Below, piece by piece: positions 28,400 through 37,316 of a DNA stretch of 64,000 bases; the stretch's first letter is position 1; each line of letters begins with the position of its first letter. The stretch is taken from the NCBI RefSeq assembly GCF_002967765.1, contig NZ_PUHY01000014.1, forward strand, positions 397,747 to 461,746. Reading direction: 5' to 3'. A program made the translations under genes and the position numbers. The notes below the pieces were generated by a model. It was not told the DNA's origin, made no database searches, and saw only the letters and a list, made by a program, of their open reading frames with translations. The stretch is from Blastopirellula marina. GTDB taxonomy: Bacteria; Planctomycetota; Planctomycetia; Pirellulales; Pirellulaceae.

Positions 28400-30814
28400 T
28401 TACTTAGTCGCCGTGGCAGGAGAGCTACGTTCGACAAGCCAGGATAACCACGAAGGGGTTGCGGCGACGGTCATTTCGACAATCAGCAAAACGATTACCA
28501 ACGCGATCAACCATTGCCACCAAGAATGCCCAGACAAGTTCATGCCGGCAGCGTTCATGGACTCGATCGAGTTCTGCCAGCGATACTGTGGCGGCAACTG
28601 CAACGCCTCGAACGACGATTGATCGAGGCGGGATAGTTCCGATTCCCACGCAGGTGGCGTTGCACTGATAGGGAAGCGATAACGCGATCCGTTATCGTTC
28701 ATGTCGTTGGTGGTATCTGTGCCCGCTCGATCTGAGAGCCAGTAGATGCCTGACGTATCCAAGCTTTCGATCAAAACGCCTCGTGTGACTTCGTTGAGAA
28801 AGCGAGGTGAAATCGAGCTTACAACGCCGCTGCTGGGAGTTTCGATTTGGACGCTCGAATCGCCTGCCGCGGAGGGCAACGGCAGCAAGGCGGTCTCACC
28901 GACGTTGAAGTTGACCCGCTGAAAGGTCGAAGCGAGTTGGTTTCGAAGCACGCGATCGAAGATCAGCACGGCGTTGGTGCTGGGCAAGGTCGACCAGTTT
29001 GTGCTGACACCGGAACTGAAAAAGACAATCTGCCCTTTGCCGACGCTACGCTGCACCACGAAATCGACTCCATTGTCAAACTGGGCGATCGTGGTGGCGG
29101 CAGCGTCTGAGATATCTTGACTGCTCTTATTGGTCGCCAGGTGGCTAACGGGCGGGGACCAGGCCAGCCAAGGTTCTTCTGAGGCAGTGGATATTGGCGG
29201 CTGGGCAAGATCTTCGTGGGAAAAATCGTTCTGGGGAACGACGGCTTTGAAGAAGAGGGCGTCAGTGTACAGGTCGATCAACTGCGTTTCGTCGAGGTTG
29301 GCGATATGGAAGTAAGCGTGATCGAGCAGCCCCTTCGAGGCAATCCGGAACGGTTGCAAGTCGTCGGATAAGTCGTCCAAGCTGTGACCGATGGTTTCAC
29401 GGCGTAATGGCCGCGGGAGAATTCCTTGTCCGCCGCGCCAAGCGACATCATTCCAGGCATTCGCGTCGAACTCGCCGCTGGCGGCAATCGCAAGTTGTCC
29501 TCCTTGCTGGACGTATGATTGAAGCGTATCGACCAGGCTGGCCGAGGGGGCCTCGACGCCAGCTATGACGGCTAAGCGCGCTTCTCGTAAGGCCGCTCGC
29601 AGCGTTTCTCCTTCGGCTTCACGCTGCGACAGATGTATGGCGCGGATCAGATGCTCGTCGTTTCGGCTTACTTCAGGCTTCGGGCTGAGAAGTTGCCGGA
29701 GAATCCAGGTATCTCCAACGCGTCCTAAGGAAGGGGACTCTTCGGCATCGCTCCACTGGTCGATGAACACCACCGGTGTCGAGGCAACTAACGGAACAAC
29801 CAGCCAACGGCAATCGTCGGCTGTCAGGGCATCGCCATTCAGGTTGACCGATATAGGAATGGAGGTCGTTCGGGCTGGATCCACTTCCATCGGATCGAAC
29901 ACATAATCAAACGACAACGTCCGTGCCGAGTCGCCAGCTGGGAAGTCGACGAACTTGGTTTCGACTTCGTTTTCGCGAACACGCAAGGTCACGGCAACAT
30001 TGTCGCGAGGAGCATCGCCGTGGTAACGAACGGTGGCCACCAGCCGTGTCGTCATGCCAAGTTCCGCTAATCCATCTGGGATGCCGAACGATTCGATCCA
30101 GGCGTTATCTGGGGCGGAAGCTTCGTTGCCGACCACAATCACCGGCATGTCGTCCTCAGGCGGGCTCGTCCGTGCCAGTCGCTGCCACTGGGCGGCTTGC
30201 TGATCGCCGAAAATTATCACGTGAGGAGCATGCGAGGGAGTTTCTTCGGCGAGACTTCTTGCTTGATTCAAAGCATGTGTCAGTTCGCCAGCAGCATGCG
30301 TGGCAGCCACCTTATCGATCGCGTCGACCGCATCGATGTGAGATGAAAAGGGATCGGAGAGCCGATGCGATTGGCCACCACTAAGCGGAAGAATTGAGAT
30401 CTTGCTATTGGACGGAAGAGTTTCGACAAACTGTCGGGCTTGTTCTTTCGATTGCTCGAGTACCGAGCCTGAGATGGATCCGAGTGAGCTGCTGAGACTG
30501 TTGTCGATCACGAGAATTGCATGGGGTGGTCGTGATGTTCCAACCGTGGCTGAGGTATCGGTTGAGGAAGCAAAATAGGGGCGAGCTAACGCTAATCCAA
30601 ACAGGAGAAGAGCTGCCGCTCGTAGGAGCATGAGTAGAAGGTCGCGGATTCGCAGCAATCGACGATTCGACTGCATGGCCTCGAGCAGGAAGTCCATCGC
30701 AGCCCACTCGACGGTGCGGTAGCGATTTCGATTCAACAGGTGAATCAAAGCCGGGCCGAACATCATAACGGCGCCAGCAATCGCGAAACCAGAGGCTACG
30801 AACGCGGGAAACAT
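28400..30814 (-). CDS. BatA-like membrane protein with N-terminal aerotolerance domain and vWA fold
   Basis: 804 residues. It begins with the BatA N-terminal pattern (IHLLNRNRYRTVEWAAMDFLLEAM, then a second membrane helix ending ALARPYF). A vWA-like domain follows with AILVIDNSLSSSLG, in which D-x-S-x-S is kept. Next comes a long periplasmic region, and a final membrane helix is near 770-793. BatA-type proteins are partners of MoxR ATPases. Second gene of the operon. Confidence 0.88.
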   Translation of the reverse strand: MFPAFVASGFAIAGAVMMFGPALIHLLNRNRYRTVEWAAMDFLLEAMQSNRRLLRIRDLLLMLLRAAALLLFGLALARPYFASSTDTSATVGTSRPPHAILVIDNSLSSSLGSISGSVLEQSKEQARQFVETLPSNSKISILPLSGGQSHRLSDPFSSHIDAVDAIDKVAATHAAGELTHALNQARSLAEETPSHAPHVIIFGDQQAAQWQRLARTSPPEDDMPVIVVGNEASAPDNAWIESFGIPDGLAELGMTTRLVATVRYHGDAPRDNVAVTLRVRENEVETKFVDFPAGDSARTLSFDYVFDPMEVDPARTTSIPISVNLNGDALTADDCRWLVVPLVASTPVVFIDQWSDAEESPSLGRVGDTWILRQLLSPKPEVSRNDEHLIRAIHLSQREAEGETLRAALREARLAVIAGVEAPSASLVDTLQSYVQQGGQLAIAASGEFDANAWNDVAWRGGQGILPRPLRRETIGHSLDDLSDDLQPFRIASKGLLDHAYFHIANLDETQLIDLYTDALFFKAVVPQNDFSHEDLAQPPISTASEEPWLAWSPPVSHLATNKSSQDISDAAATTIAQFDNGVDFVVQRSVGKGQIVFFSSGVSTNWSTLPSTNAVLIFDRVLRNQLASTFQRVNFNVGETALLPLPSAAGDSSVQIETPSSGVVSSISPRFLNEVTRGVLIESLDTSGIYWLSDRAGTDTTNDMNDNGSRYRFPISATPPAWESELSRLDQSSFEALQLPPQYRWQNSIESMNAAGMNLSGHSWWQWLIALVIVLLIVEMTVAATPSWLSWLVERSSPATATK

Positions 30815-30851
30815 GGACTAGCTGAATTCTCCAGAGCAAAACACGGGATGA

Positions 30852-31991
30852 CTACGGGACTTCATGTTGGAAAGATTCGATTCGCCCTTCCTGCAGGATG
30901 GGCAAATAACGATTCGGCATCGCCAGAATAAAGCAACCGACCGCTGTGCCATACAAATCGCCTGGTTTTCCGCCAACGTGAGCGCCCGCATTCCAGTGAC
31001 CATCTTCGCGCGGATTGCCAGGACGGACGACTTGCGATTCGACGACCGCGTCTCGCAAAATCGGATACGACCGCTGCCAGTCCTCGCCTCCGACTTGATA
31101 GAGTGCCTGGCCAACGTAGTAGAGCGTGTAAGCATCGAACGGCAAACGTCCGTTCTGGCGGTTGTCTTTCTGTTTCAGCTTGGCGATCTCGGCATGGATG
31201 ATTTCCATGTTTTTTTGGATTCGCCAGTCGTCGTATTGGCCAAACTCTTGCAAACAAACCACGCCGGCGGCGGCCATCGCCAGCGAGGCTTTGCCGCCAT
31301 GACGCGTGTAGGTGAATTGACCGGGGTACTTGCGCTGTTCCGCTTCGGATGCATCGCGAGAAACGCCTTCCGGGCTGTAATGCTCGCGGACGCTACTGAT
31401 CGCCAGGTCGACCACTTCCGGGGCAACTTCAATGCCCGTATCCATGGCGCTCCGCAGGGCCTTCGCTTGCATCACGGCAAGGCTTAGATCATGACCGTTT
31501 TCTCTTCGCACGGCGCGGTAATCCCAGCCGCCGTCTTCGGCTTGAGTAAACGCAATGAGTTTGAGCGCGCGATCGAGAACACCGTTAATGCGAGCGTCGT
31601 TTGTCATCCCATGAGCTTGACCCAGAACGAACGTGGTCAGCCCGTGGTTGTACATGTCGCGTTGGGCATCGGCGACGTTCAAAAGGCCAGAAGGCCGGGG
31701 GCTCGATAAGATCCGGTTCAGAGCTCGATCGAGTGGTTGTCCGAATTTGCCACGACCTGGGGCGTGACCGTCGGCCATGAATGCGAGGGCTCCCATGCCA
31801 ATCAGCCCTAAGTCGTCTGATTCCCAGTCGCCGTTAGGACCTTGGTTTTCAGCCAGCCAGGTTAAGCCACGGTCTAACGCCGCCGTGCTTTCCGGGGTGA
31901 TCTCCCATGGTCCTTCCGCCCAGGCTGGTGTCATCGCAGGAAGCGAAACGCCGAGACAGAGGATCACGAAAATGTACCGAGAAAAGTGCAT
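30852..31991 (-). CDS. Exported alpha-toroid (prenyltransferase/squalene-oxidase repeat) protein
   Basis: 379 residues with a signal peptide (about 1-25). Repeats of the alpha/alpha-toroid type are visible: LDRGLTWLAENQGPNGDW, ALKLIAFTQAEDGGWDYRA, and WNAGAHVGGKPGDLYGTAV. These QW-like repeats occur in terpene cyclases and in many exported planctomycete proteins. No DxDD or DCTAE catalytic motif is visible, so cyclase activity is not supported. It is the first gene of the MoxR/BatA operon, 37 bases upstream of the BatA-like gene. Confidence 0.85.
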   Translation of the reverse strand: MHFSRYIFVILCLGVSLPAMTPAWAEGPWEITPESTAALDRGLTWLAENQGPNGDWESDDLGLIGMGALAFMADGHAPGRGKFGQPLDRALNRILSSPRPSGLLNVADAQRDMYNHGLTTFVLGQAHGMTNDARINGVLDRALKLIAFTQAEDGGWDYRAVRRENGHDLSLAVMQAKALRSAMDTGIEVAPEVVDLAISSVREHYSPEGVSRDASEAEQRKYPGQFTYTRHGGKASLAMAAAGVVCLQEFGQYDDWRIQKNMEIIHAEIAKLKQKDNRQNGRLPFDAYTLYYVGQALYQVGGEDWQRSYPILRDAVVESQVVRPGNPREDGHWNAGAHVGGKPGDLYGTAVGCFILAMPNRYLPILQEGRIESFQHEVP

Positions 31992-32142
31992 AGTTTTGCG
32001 GCGGAAGAACTAGGGATGGCCGATAAGGCCTTGCCTGAACGAATGTTAAGTTTTCTGGGGCAAGGGTCGTCTCTTGTCAATTTATGCCCTGAGCACAGGC
32101 AATCGTTACGCAAAAAAGTGATCAGTAAACAAGTTTTACTCC

Positions 32143-32180
32143 GAAAAAAGAACGTCGGCTCTTGTCATTGCTGCGACGTT
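32143..32180 (-). terminator. Terminator after the giant beta-propeller gene
   Basis: On the minus strand AACGTCG and CGACGTT pair across a loop (32151-32180) and are followed by C and six T, 19 bases after the stop of the 1423-residue protein gene. Confidence 0.65.
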
Positions 32181-32198
32181 ATCTCGTGAAGGGCCGAC

Positions 32199-35100
32199 CT
32201 AAGGGACGAGCAAGAGTTCGCGGTTATCGCTGCTTTCGTCATCCGAATACCAAAGATACCAATGGCCTGCGCCGTAAAACGAGGGGCCCACACCAGGCGT
32301 TTGGTCGCCCGGGAGCTCGCGATTTTGTAGCGTGGTAGGAGCTTCACCCGACCAGGGGAAACGTTTCGTGGCAAGGCTTGATTGGGCGTCCTTTTCCAGT
32401 GGTGGTTGATGCACGAATGCGATCATGCCATCGGCGGCACGAAATCCATAAAGCAGGTTCTCAGGCTTCTGGATCTGTTGTCGAACTTGGCCATCTTCCA
32501 TCGCTAGTTGTTGCCAAGCTTGGGCGTTTTCGACAAGCAGATTCTGATCGTCCAGCCGCGCAATCCGGTGGACATCGACTGCTGGCTTCGTCCAATGTAG
32601 AAGCCCCGTGGCGATGTCGAAACATTCCATGCGCATGCTGCCAGCATGGAAGGAGACGCCTCGATTGCCAACGATGACTAAATCGCTGAGGTCTTGGTGA
32701 GCCCAACGATTGTCGATCGATTGCGGGAAGGTCAACTGCTTGCGGACCCACTGTAAATAGCCAGAAATATCGCACGATGCCAGCACGCCTCCCAAGTCAA
32801 TGAGAAGCTGTTCCTGGTGCTGGACGATCTTACCAATCCCACGATCGAACCATGTATCGCGAATGCGAAACAAATTGCTGCTCTCCACGAACTCGCCGGT
32901 CGCTAGATCGACGTGAGAAAGTCGCACGACATGGGTCGATTGGGCGAGTTCTTTGAGCGTGACAATCAGTACTCGTCCTTGGACGGCGATGGGATCGGTG
33001 GCCAAAACCATCTGTCCGTCGAGATTGCTTGCCCAACGCGGCTCGCCCGTTGCGCGATCGAAAGCGTTCAACGCGAACCCTTTCTCTTGGAGCATACGGC
33101 ACAGCACCAAATCTCCTACAACCAACGGTACCGATCGGGTGAAAGGATAATCGTGGGCTTTGCCACGTCCATTATCACGCTCGGCTTGTTGCCACAGCAC
33201 CGTACCATCATTCAAATCAATCTTGATGAGCTTAAAACGATTGCAAACGTAGGCATGATCATCGTGAACGGAGATGCCCATATCGCGTCGCCGCCAATCG
33301 ACCTTCTCTTCACGAATTGCAGTCGGCGGTTTGTCCTTACCATTCCCCCAGACGCCACTCCACATGATCTCCATCGGTTGCCAGGCTTGATCGGACCAAG
33401 CCGGGGAAGTTGTTGCCGACGTGTCGGCTGTTTGAACGGCGTCGCTGGTTGGAATTGAAGCTCGCAAGACTTCGGTTTCTTCTACCAAAGACTTCGCTGG
33501 CAACTTAGTGGATCCGAGATCGATTTCACCCGTGAGAATCTCGTGATGATCGGGAGGAATATGGCCGAGCATCATGATCCGGGCATCGACTTCGGTGCGT
33601 AGTTCTTCGTCAGCGGATCTCGCCGCTTTTAAGTAATGCTGAAGTGACGTCGCGAAGTTTCCTGCTGCGGTCGCTTGATCGCCGAGCCAGAGGTGCGCCT
33701 GAGCGGCAGCATCAGTGTCGAAAAATTGAAGCGTGACGAGCTCGATAACCTTCCGATCGCCACGTTGGATGGCTGCATTTAGTCGAAGCTGAGCCAAGTC
33801 CGAGTGCTCGCTCTGCATTTGCTGCCGCAGCTGTTGATTATTCTGCACGGCCATCTGAATCGCCGCCGGGACCGAGAAGAAGTGATCTGGATCGCTACCC
33901 GAAGGGGCGAGTCCCTGGACAGCCGATTCAGGAATTTGCGTGATCAACCGGCACGCATCGGCGATCGCGCCGCTCTCGAGGGCGGCGTTCAAGTCGGCAC
34001 TGATATTGTAAGCTTCTTTGCTGAGGTCTTCGACAAGCAACGAAGCTAAGCGTCCCTCCGTCAGATACTCTTGCGAATCGACCAGACGTCCGGTGTAGCG
34101 AATCGCGATACCACCCGCCCAGTTTAAGATCGGAAAATCGCGGCGTGCTCGGTTGCGATCGTAGTGATAGTACCTTTGAATCGTCTCGCAGCCAAATAGC
34201 ACGTCGTTCCAGCGTTGTTGTTCAATCGCCGCTAATAACTCGGCATTGACCTGCTCGCGCGAAAGATACTCCTGCGAGTCACGATTTATCGATGGTAAGT
34301 TGAAGAGTTCTCGCCGGAATGCTGCGTTGTCTTGTCGTTCTGGCGTGTAGAGCTGGTCGGTGAAGATATCACTCAAGCGATCTCGGGACCACGTGAGAAA
34401 ACGCTTCTGGTGGTAATCCAACGGCCAGGTTTTGGTTAAAGCGAGCACTTCCGTCAGAATCGCTTTTTGCTCTGCTAACGGTTTGCCGTGCATCGCCTCT
34501 TCGCAAAGTTCGATCATTCCTTCTAAAGGAAGATCTTTAGCCGTGTAGCGACGAAGGGCCGAGGCCAAGTCGGGGGCTTGTTGCGATCCGTCATCCAGGG
34601 TATACGTGTCGGTGCGGCGAGGCGAGTTTTCCAGCTGTTTCCACGGAATCTGATCGACCTCGCGCCAATGCGATTCCGTAAAGAGCCCGGTTAGCGTGGG
34701 CAACTCGCGAACGATGATCTTGCTAATTGTCAGACGACGTTCGCCTTCGACGCGAGCAGCCCCGATTCCGAGATAGTCGTAATACTCTTTGGCATTATTT
34801 GCTTCGCTCGACAAAAGAGCCCAGTGAATTCCGTCTCGACTGATCCATCCCTTGACCTGGCCACCGCCTTGAAAGAGACGAAGCCAAACATGGTCGCGAA
34901 CTTCGGTAGACGGATATTCCTTCAGGTCGCGATCGGTTTCCATTTTGCCGTCGAACACGTATGAGAACCGAGCGTAGAGATTCTCGGAGCGACGATTACG
35001 ACCCAAGACGATTGCATCGCGCGGGGGTGGAATTTCACGCGGTTTGCCTTCCTCTTTCGGTTTGTCATGCCGAGTCAGGAAGATCGCAAACGAGGGGTCG

Positions 35101-36470
35101 ATTTCCGTCAATTCCAAGTCAACCATGCGGATGCCGTAGCCTGGGATTGGCACGCAGGCCCAGCTGTTGTTGTCGGGAGAGTTGACCATGAATGAAATAC
35201 TTCCGTCCGCATTGCGCTCTAAGGTTGCGTTCTGCGCAAGCTTCTCTTCCCAAGGAAGTTCGGCCGGTTTGTCGATCGTGACCTGGGCGGGATATTCAGG
35301 GGCTGGCGATTTTGGCACGTTGGAAAGCGGCCAAAGATTCATTTGTCGAATGATCGATTCGCCAGCAACGTAGATTTGATCTGGGGTTGCAGTAAGTGGC
35401 GTGCGAATGACCTCGGCGTCACCACGATAGATGACCAGTTCGCTAGTGGTATCATCGAAATAAATGGCAACGGGTTGGTAGTGTCGCGCATTACCGCGAT
35501 GCTCACGGTAACCGTCGTTAGCCTCAAGTGCGAAATCGCGAGGTTGGATTCCATCTTCCCCTCGCTTCATGGAGTAGGCGTACCAAGGATTGTAATCGTG
35601 TCGATATTTGACGACCGTGACTCCTTCGTCCCCGTTGTAAAAGTGGAACTGAAGTTTGTCCAAATCAGAAGCGACGAAGCGGAGTGCCGTTCCGCTTGGC
35701 AAAGGGCCTCTAAGACGGAACCAACCTTTGAAACGGACTTGCGGATGATCCCCATCACGAAACTCTTCGATCTCGCCAGGCAGTGATTCATCCGCGCGCA
35801 CAAACCACTGATCGAATTGGCTGCGTGTCAGCGAATCGTAACGGCCTGCATCTGGAAGTGAGGTGAGATGCGCGAAAGAAATGGGATCGATTGCCGGAAC
35901 AGTCAACTCGTCCGCAGGCAAACTTTCGGCCATGTCGGCTGGCAGTGGCGCTGGCGGCAGCGAGCCATCCGGCTCGGCGACAACCTCGACGGCAGGCGAT
36001 TCTTCCTGAGTCTTCTCTTCGCTGGACGAAGCGGTATCGGTAATAACTTTCGTGGAAGAATCTGTTGCGTTTTCGGTTGCAAGCGGCGATTCCACGACGG
36101 GATCAGGCGTTGGTGGAGTTTCCTTTTGGGCGACCTCGTTATTGCCGGTAGGCTTGCCAGAGAATGGGAGAATGCTGGCGACCGTTATCCCGACGGCGAT
36201 GAGCAGTGCCAGCCCTAATCCGATAGTCCATCGCGAGCGCGCGATAAGTCGCTGTTTCCGCCTGAGCAACGTCTGAACGAACTGATCCGAAGTATCATCG
36301 GAAGTACCCAGGGCGTCGGCTAGATGATGGTCCATTCGCAGACGATCAGCCAGTGCATCGCGCAGTTCTGGCGACTCAGCAATACGCTCGCGAAGCAGCT
36401 GAATCTGCGACAGCGTGAAGTCTTCGATCGGGCTTTCCTGGACAAGCTCGATCAGTTGCTGGTCATTCAT
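32199..36470 (-). CDS. Giant membrane-anchored putative anti-sigma sensor with beta-propeller
   Basis: 1423 residues. Residues 1-79 are a helical cytoplasmic domain (LSQIQLLRERIAESPELRDA, RMDHHLADALG) like that of anti-sigma proteins next to ECF sigma genes in planctomycetes. One membrane helix lies at about 81-103. An acidic Pro/Thr linker, a concanavalin-like region (about 200-620, with LSSEANNAKEYYDYLGIGAA, perhaps a DUF1583-type module), a helical region (about 650-1000), and PQQ-like propeller repeats (about 1080-1400, for example LNDGTVLWQQA, ATGEPRWASNLDG) follow. The start overlaps the sigma gene by 8 bases. The anti-sigma role is inferred from position and topology. Confidence 0.82.
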   Translation of the reverse strand: MNDQQLIELVQESPIEDFTLSQIQLLRERIAESPELRDALADRLRMDHHLADALGTSDDTSDQFVQTLLRRKQRLIARSRWTIGLGLALLIAVGITVASILPFSGKPTGNNEVAQKETPPTPDPVVESPLATENATDSSTKVITDTASSSEEKTQEESPAVEVVAEPDGSLPPAPLPADMAESLPADELTVPAIDPISFAHLTSLPDAGRYDSLTRSQFDQWFVRADESLPGEIEEFRDGDHPQVRFKGWFRLRGPLPSGTALRFVASDLDKLQFHFYNGDEGVTVVKYRHDYNPWYAYSMKRGEDGIQPRDFALEANDGYREHRGNARHYQPVAIYFDDTTSELVIYRGDAEVIRTPLTATPDQIYVAGESIIRQMNLWPLSNVPKSPAPEYPAQVTIDKPAELPWEEKLAQNATLERNADGSISFMVNSPDNNSWACVPIPGYGIRMVDLELTEIDPSFAIFLTRHDKPKEEGKPREIPPPRDAIVLGRNRRSENLYARFSYVFDGKMETDRDLKEYPSTEVRDHVWLRLFQGGGQVKGWISRDGIHWALLSSEANNAKEYYDYLGIGAARVEGERRLTISKIIVRELPTLTGLFTESHWREVDQIPWKQLENSPRRTDTYTLDDGSQQAPDLASALRRYTAKDLPLEGMIELCEEAMHGKPLAEQKAILTEVLALTKTWPLDYHQKRFLTWSRDRLSDIFTDQLYTPERQDNAAFRRELFNLPSINRDSQEYLSREQVNAELLAAIEQQRWNDVLFGCETIQRYYHYDRNRARRDFPILNWAGGIAIRYTGRLVDSQEYLTEGRLASLLVEDLSKEAYNISADLNAALESGAIADACRLITQIPESAVQGLAPSGSDPDHFFSVPAAIQMAVQNNQQLRQQMQSEHSDLAQLRLNAAIQRGDRKVIELVTLQFFDTDAAAQAHLWLGDQATAAGNFATSLQHYLKAARSADEELRTEVDARIMMLGHIPPDHHEILTGEIDLGSTKLPAKSLVEETEVLRASIPTSDAVQTADTSATTSPAWSDQAWQPMEIMWSGVWGNGKDKPPTAIREEKVDWRRRDMGISVHDDHAYVCNRFKLIKIDLNDGTVLWQQAERDNGRGKAHDYPFTRSVPLVVGDLVLCRMLQEKGFALNAFDRATGEPRWASNLDGQMVLATDPIAVQGRVLIVTLKELAQSTHVVRLSHVDLATGEFVESSNLFRIRDTWFDRGIGKIVQHQEQLLIDLGGVLASCDISGYLQWVRKQLTFPQSIDNRWAHQDLSDLVIVGNRGVSFHAGSMRMECFDIATGLLHWTKPAVDVHRIARLDDQNLLVENAQAWQQLAMEDGQVRQQIQKPENLLYGFRAADGMIAFVHQPPLEKDAQSSLATKRFPWSGEAPTTLQNRELPGDQTPGVGPSFYGAGHWYLWYSDDESSDNRELLLVP

Positions 36471-37116
36471 CCGCAGAGTTCCGCGACTTGCGATTGACGC
36501 AATCTTTCAGCGCTTGTCGAGCACGAAATACCAGTAGTTTCACGGCCCCTTCACTGCGACGCATCTTTTCCGCGATTTGCGCCATCTTCAGCCGCGCATA
36601 GTAATGCATTTTTAAGGCGTCATGAGCAGACTGGCCGAGCGTACTGATGCACGAATTCAGCCAATCATGGACTTGGCGATAATCGGACTGATCTTCCTGC
36701 GAGAGGGCGTCCAACTCGAGGCAAAGTTCAGTCCACTCGACCTCTTTTCTTCGTCGACTGCGGCGGATGTGTTCTCGAAGTACGTTTCGGGCCACGCCCA
36801 GAAGCCATGGACGAACCGGGACATCACCACGAAAACGGACCTTGCCGGCCAAGCAGCGGAGGAATACCTCTTGGCAGAGATCGTCGGCATCGGTCGGATC
36901 TGCTAAGCGTGAACGGAGGTAACCAAATACGAAGCTCTGTTGTCGTTGGACGAACGCCCCGAGAGCTTCTCGGTCGTTCGACTGTAAGGCCTGAATCAGC
37001 AGAGCATCCTCTTCCGCGGCTTGCTGCCGTTGGTAATGGACAAAGCCGGTGGTCGACGGAGACGCCAATTCGTGAGCGTCGGTCGCCGTTTTCGTCGCGG
37101 AAGGGGATAAGGCCAT
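36463..37116 (-). CDS. ECF-type RNA polymerase sigma factor
   Basis: 217 residues from ATG 37116 (an in-frame GTG at 37167 would add 17). Region 2 motifs: FVFGYLRSRLADPTDADDL, CQEVFLRCL, VRPWLLGVARNVLREHIRR. Region 4: SAHDALKMHYYARLKMAQIA, SEGAVKLLVFRARQALKDC. The last 8 bases overlap the start of the 1423-residue membrane protein (ATGAATGA), implying translational coupling. Typical of planctomycete ECF groups paired with large sensor proteins. Confidence 0.9.
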   Translation of the reverse strand: MALSPSATKTATDAHELASPSTTGFVHYQRQQAAEEDALLIQALQSNDREALGAFVQRQQSFVFGYLRSRLADPTDADDLCQEVFLRCLAGKVRFRGDVPVRPWLLGVARNVLREHIRRSRRRKEVEWTELCLELDALSQEDQSDYRQVHDWLNSCISTLGQSAHDALKMHYYARLKMAQIAEKMRRSEGAVKLLVFRARQALKDCVNRKSRNSADE

Positions 37117-37241
37117 AGCGGAATCCGGGAGGAGATTGCGAGGACAGATCGAGAGGTTCGATCCCACTTAATCATATAAGAAAGGTAACATTTTTCGCAA
37201 ATGATTCGAGCAATTCTTCGTTTCGGCAGGCGGAGGTTGGC

Positions 37242-37280
37242 ATAAAAAAAGCGAAGCCACTGATATTGCGGCTTCGCTTC
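37242..37280 (-). terminator. Terminator of the Tat-exported oxidoreductase gene
   Basis: A 10-base-pair hairpin (37249-37258 with 37270-37279) followed on the minus strand by an uninterrupted T run of seven; on the plus strand there is also a T run at 37284-37289, so it may act in both directions. Confidence 0.88.
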
Positions 37281-37316
37281 TCATTTTTTGCAGAGAATCT
37301 AGGTCGTATGGGACGC

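Noticed and set aside
30852..31991. Squalene-hopene cyclase activity for the toroid protein
   Set aside because: No DxDD acid motif or other catalytic signature is visible, the protein is short and exported; only the repeat fold is supported.
37145..37170. T-loop-like sequence GGTTCGATCCC suggesting a tRNA
   Set aside because: No matching acceptor stem, D arm or anticodon arm on either side; it lies just upstream of the ECF sigma start.
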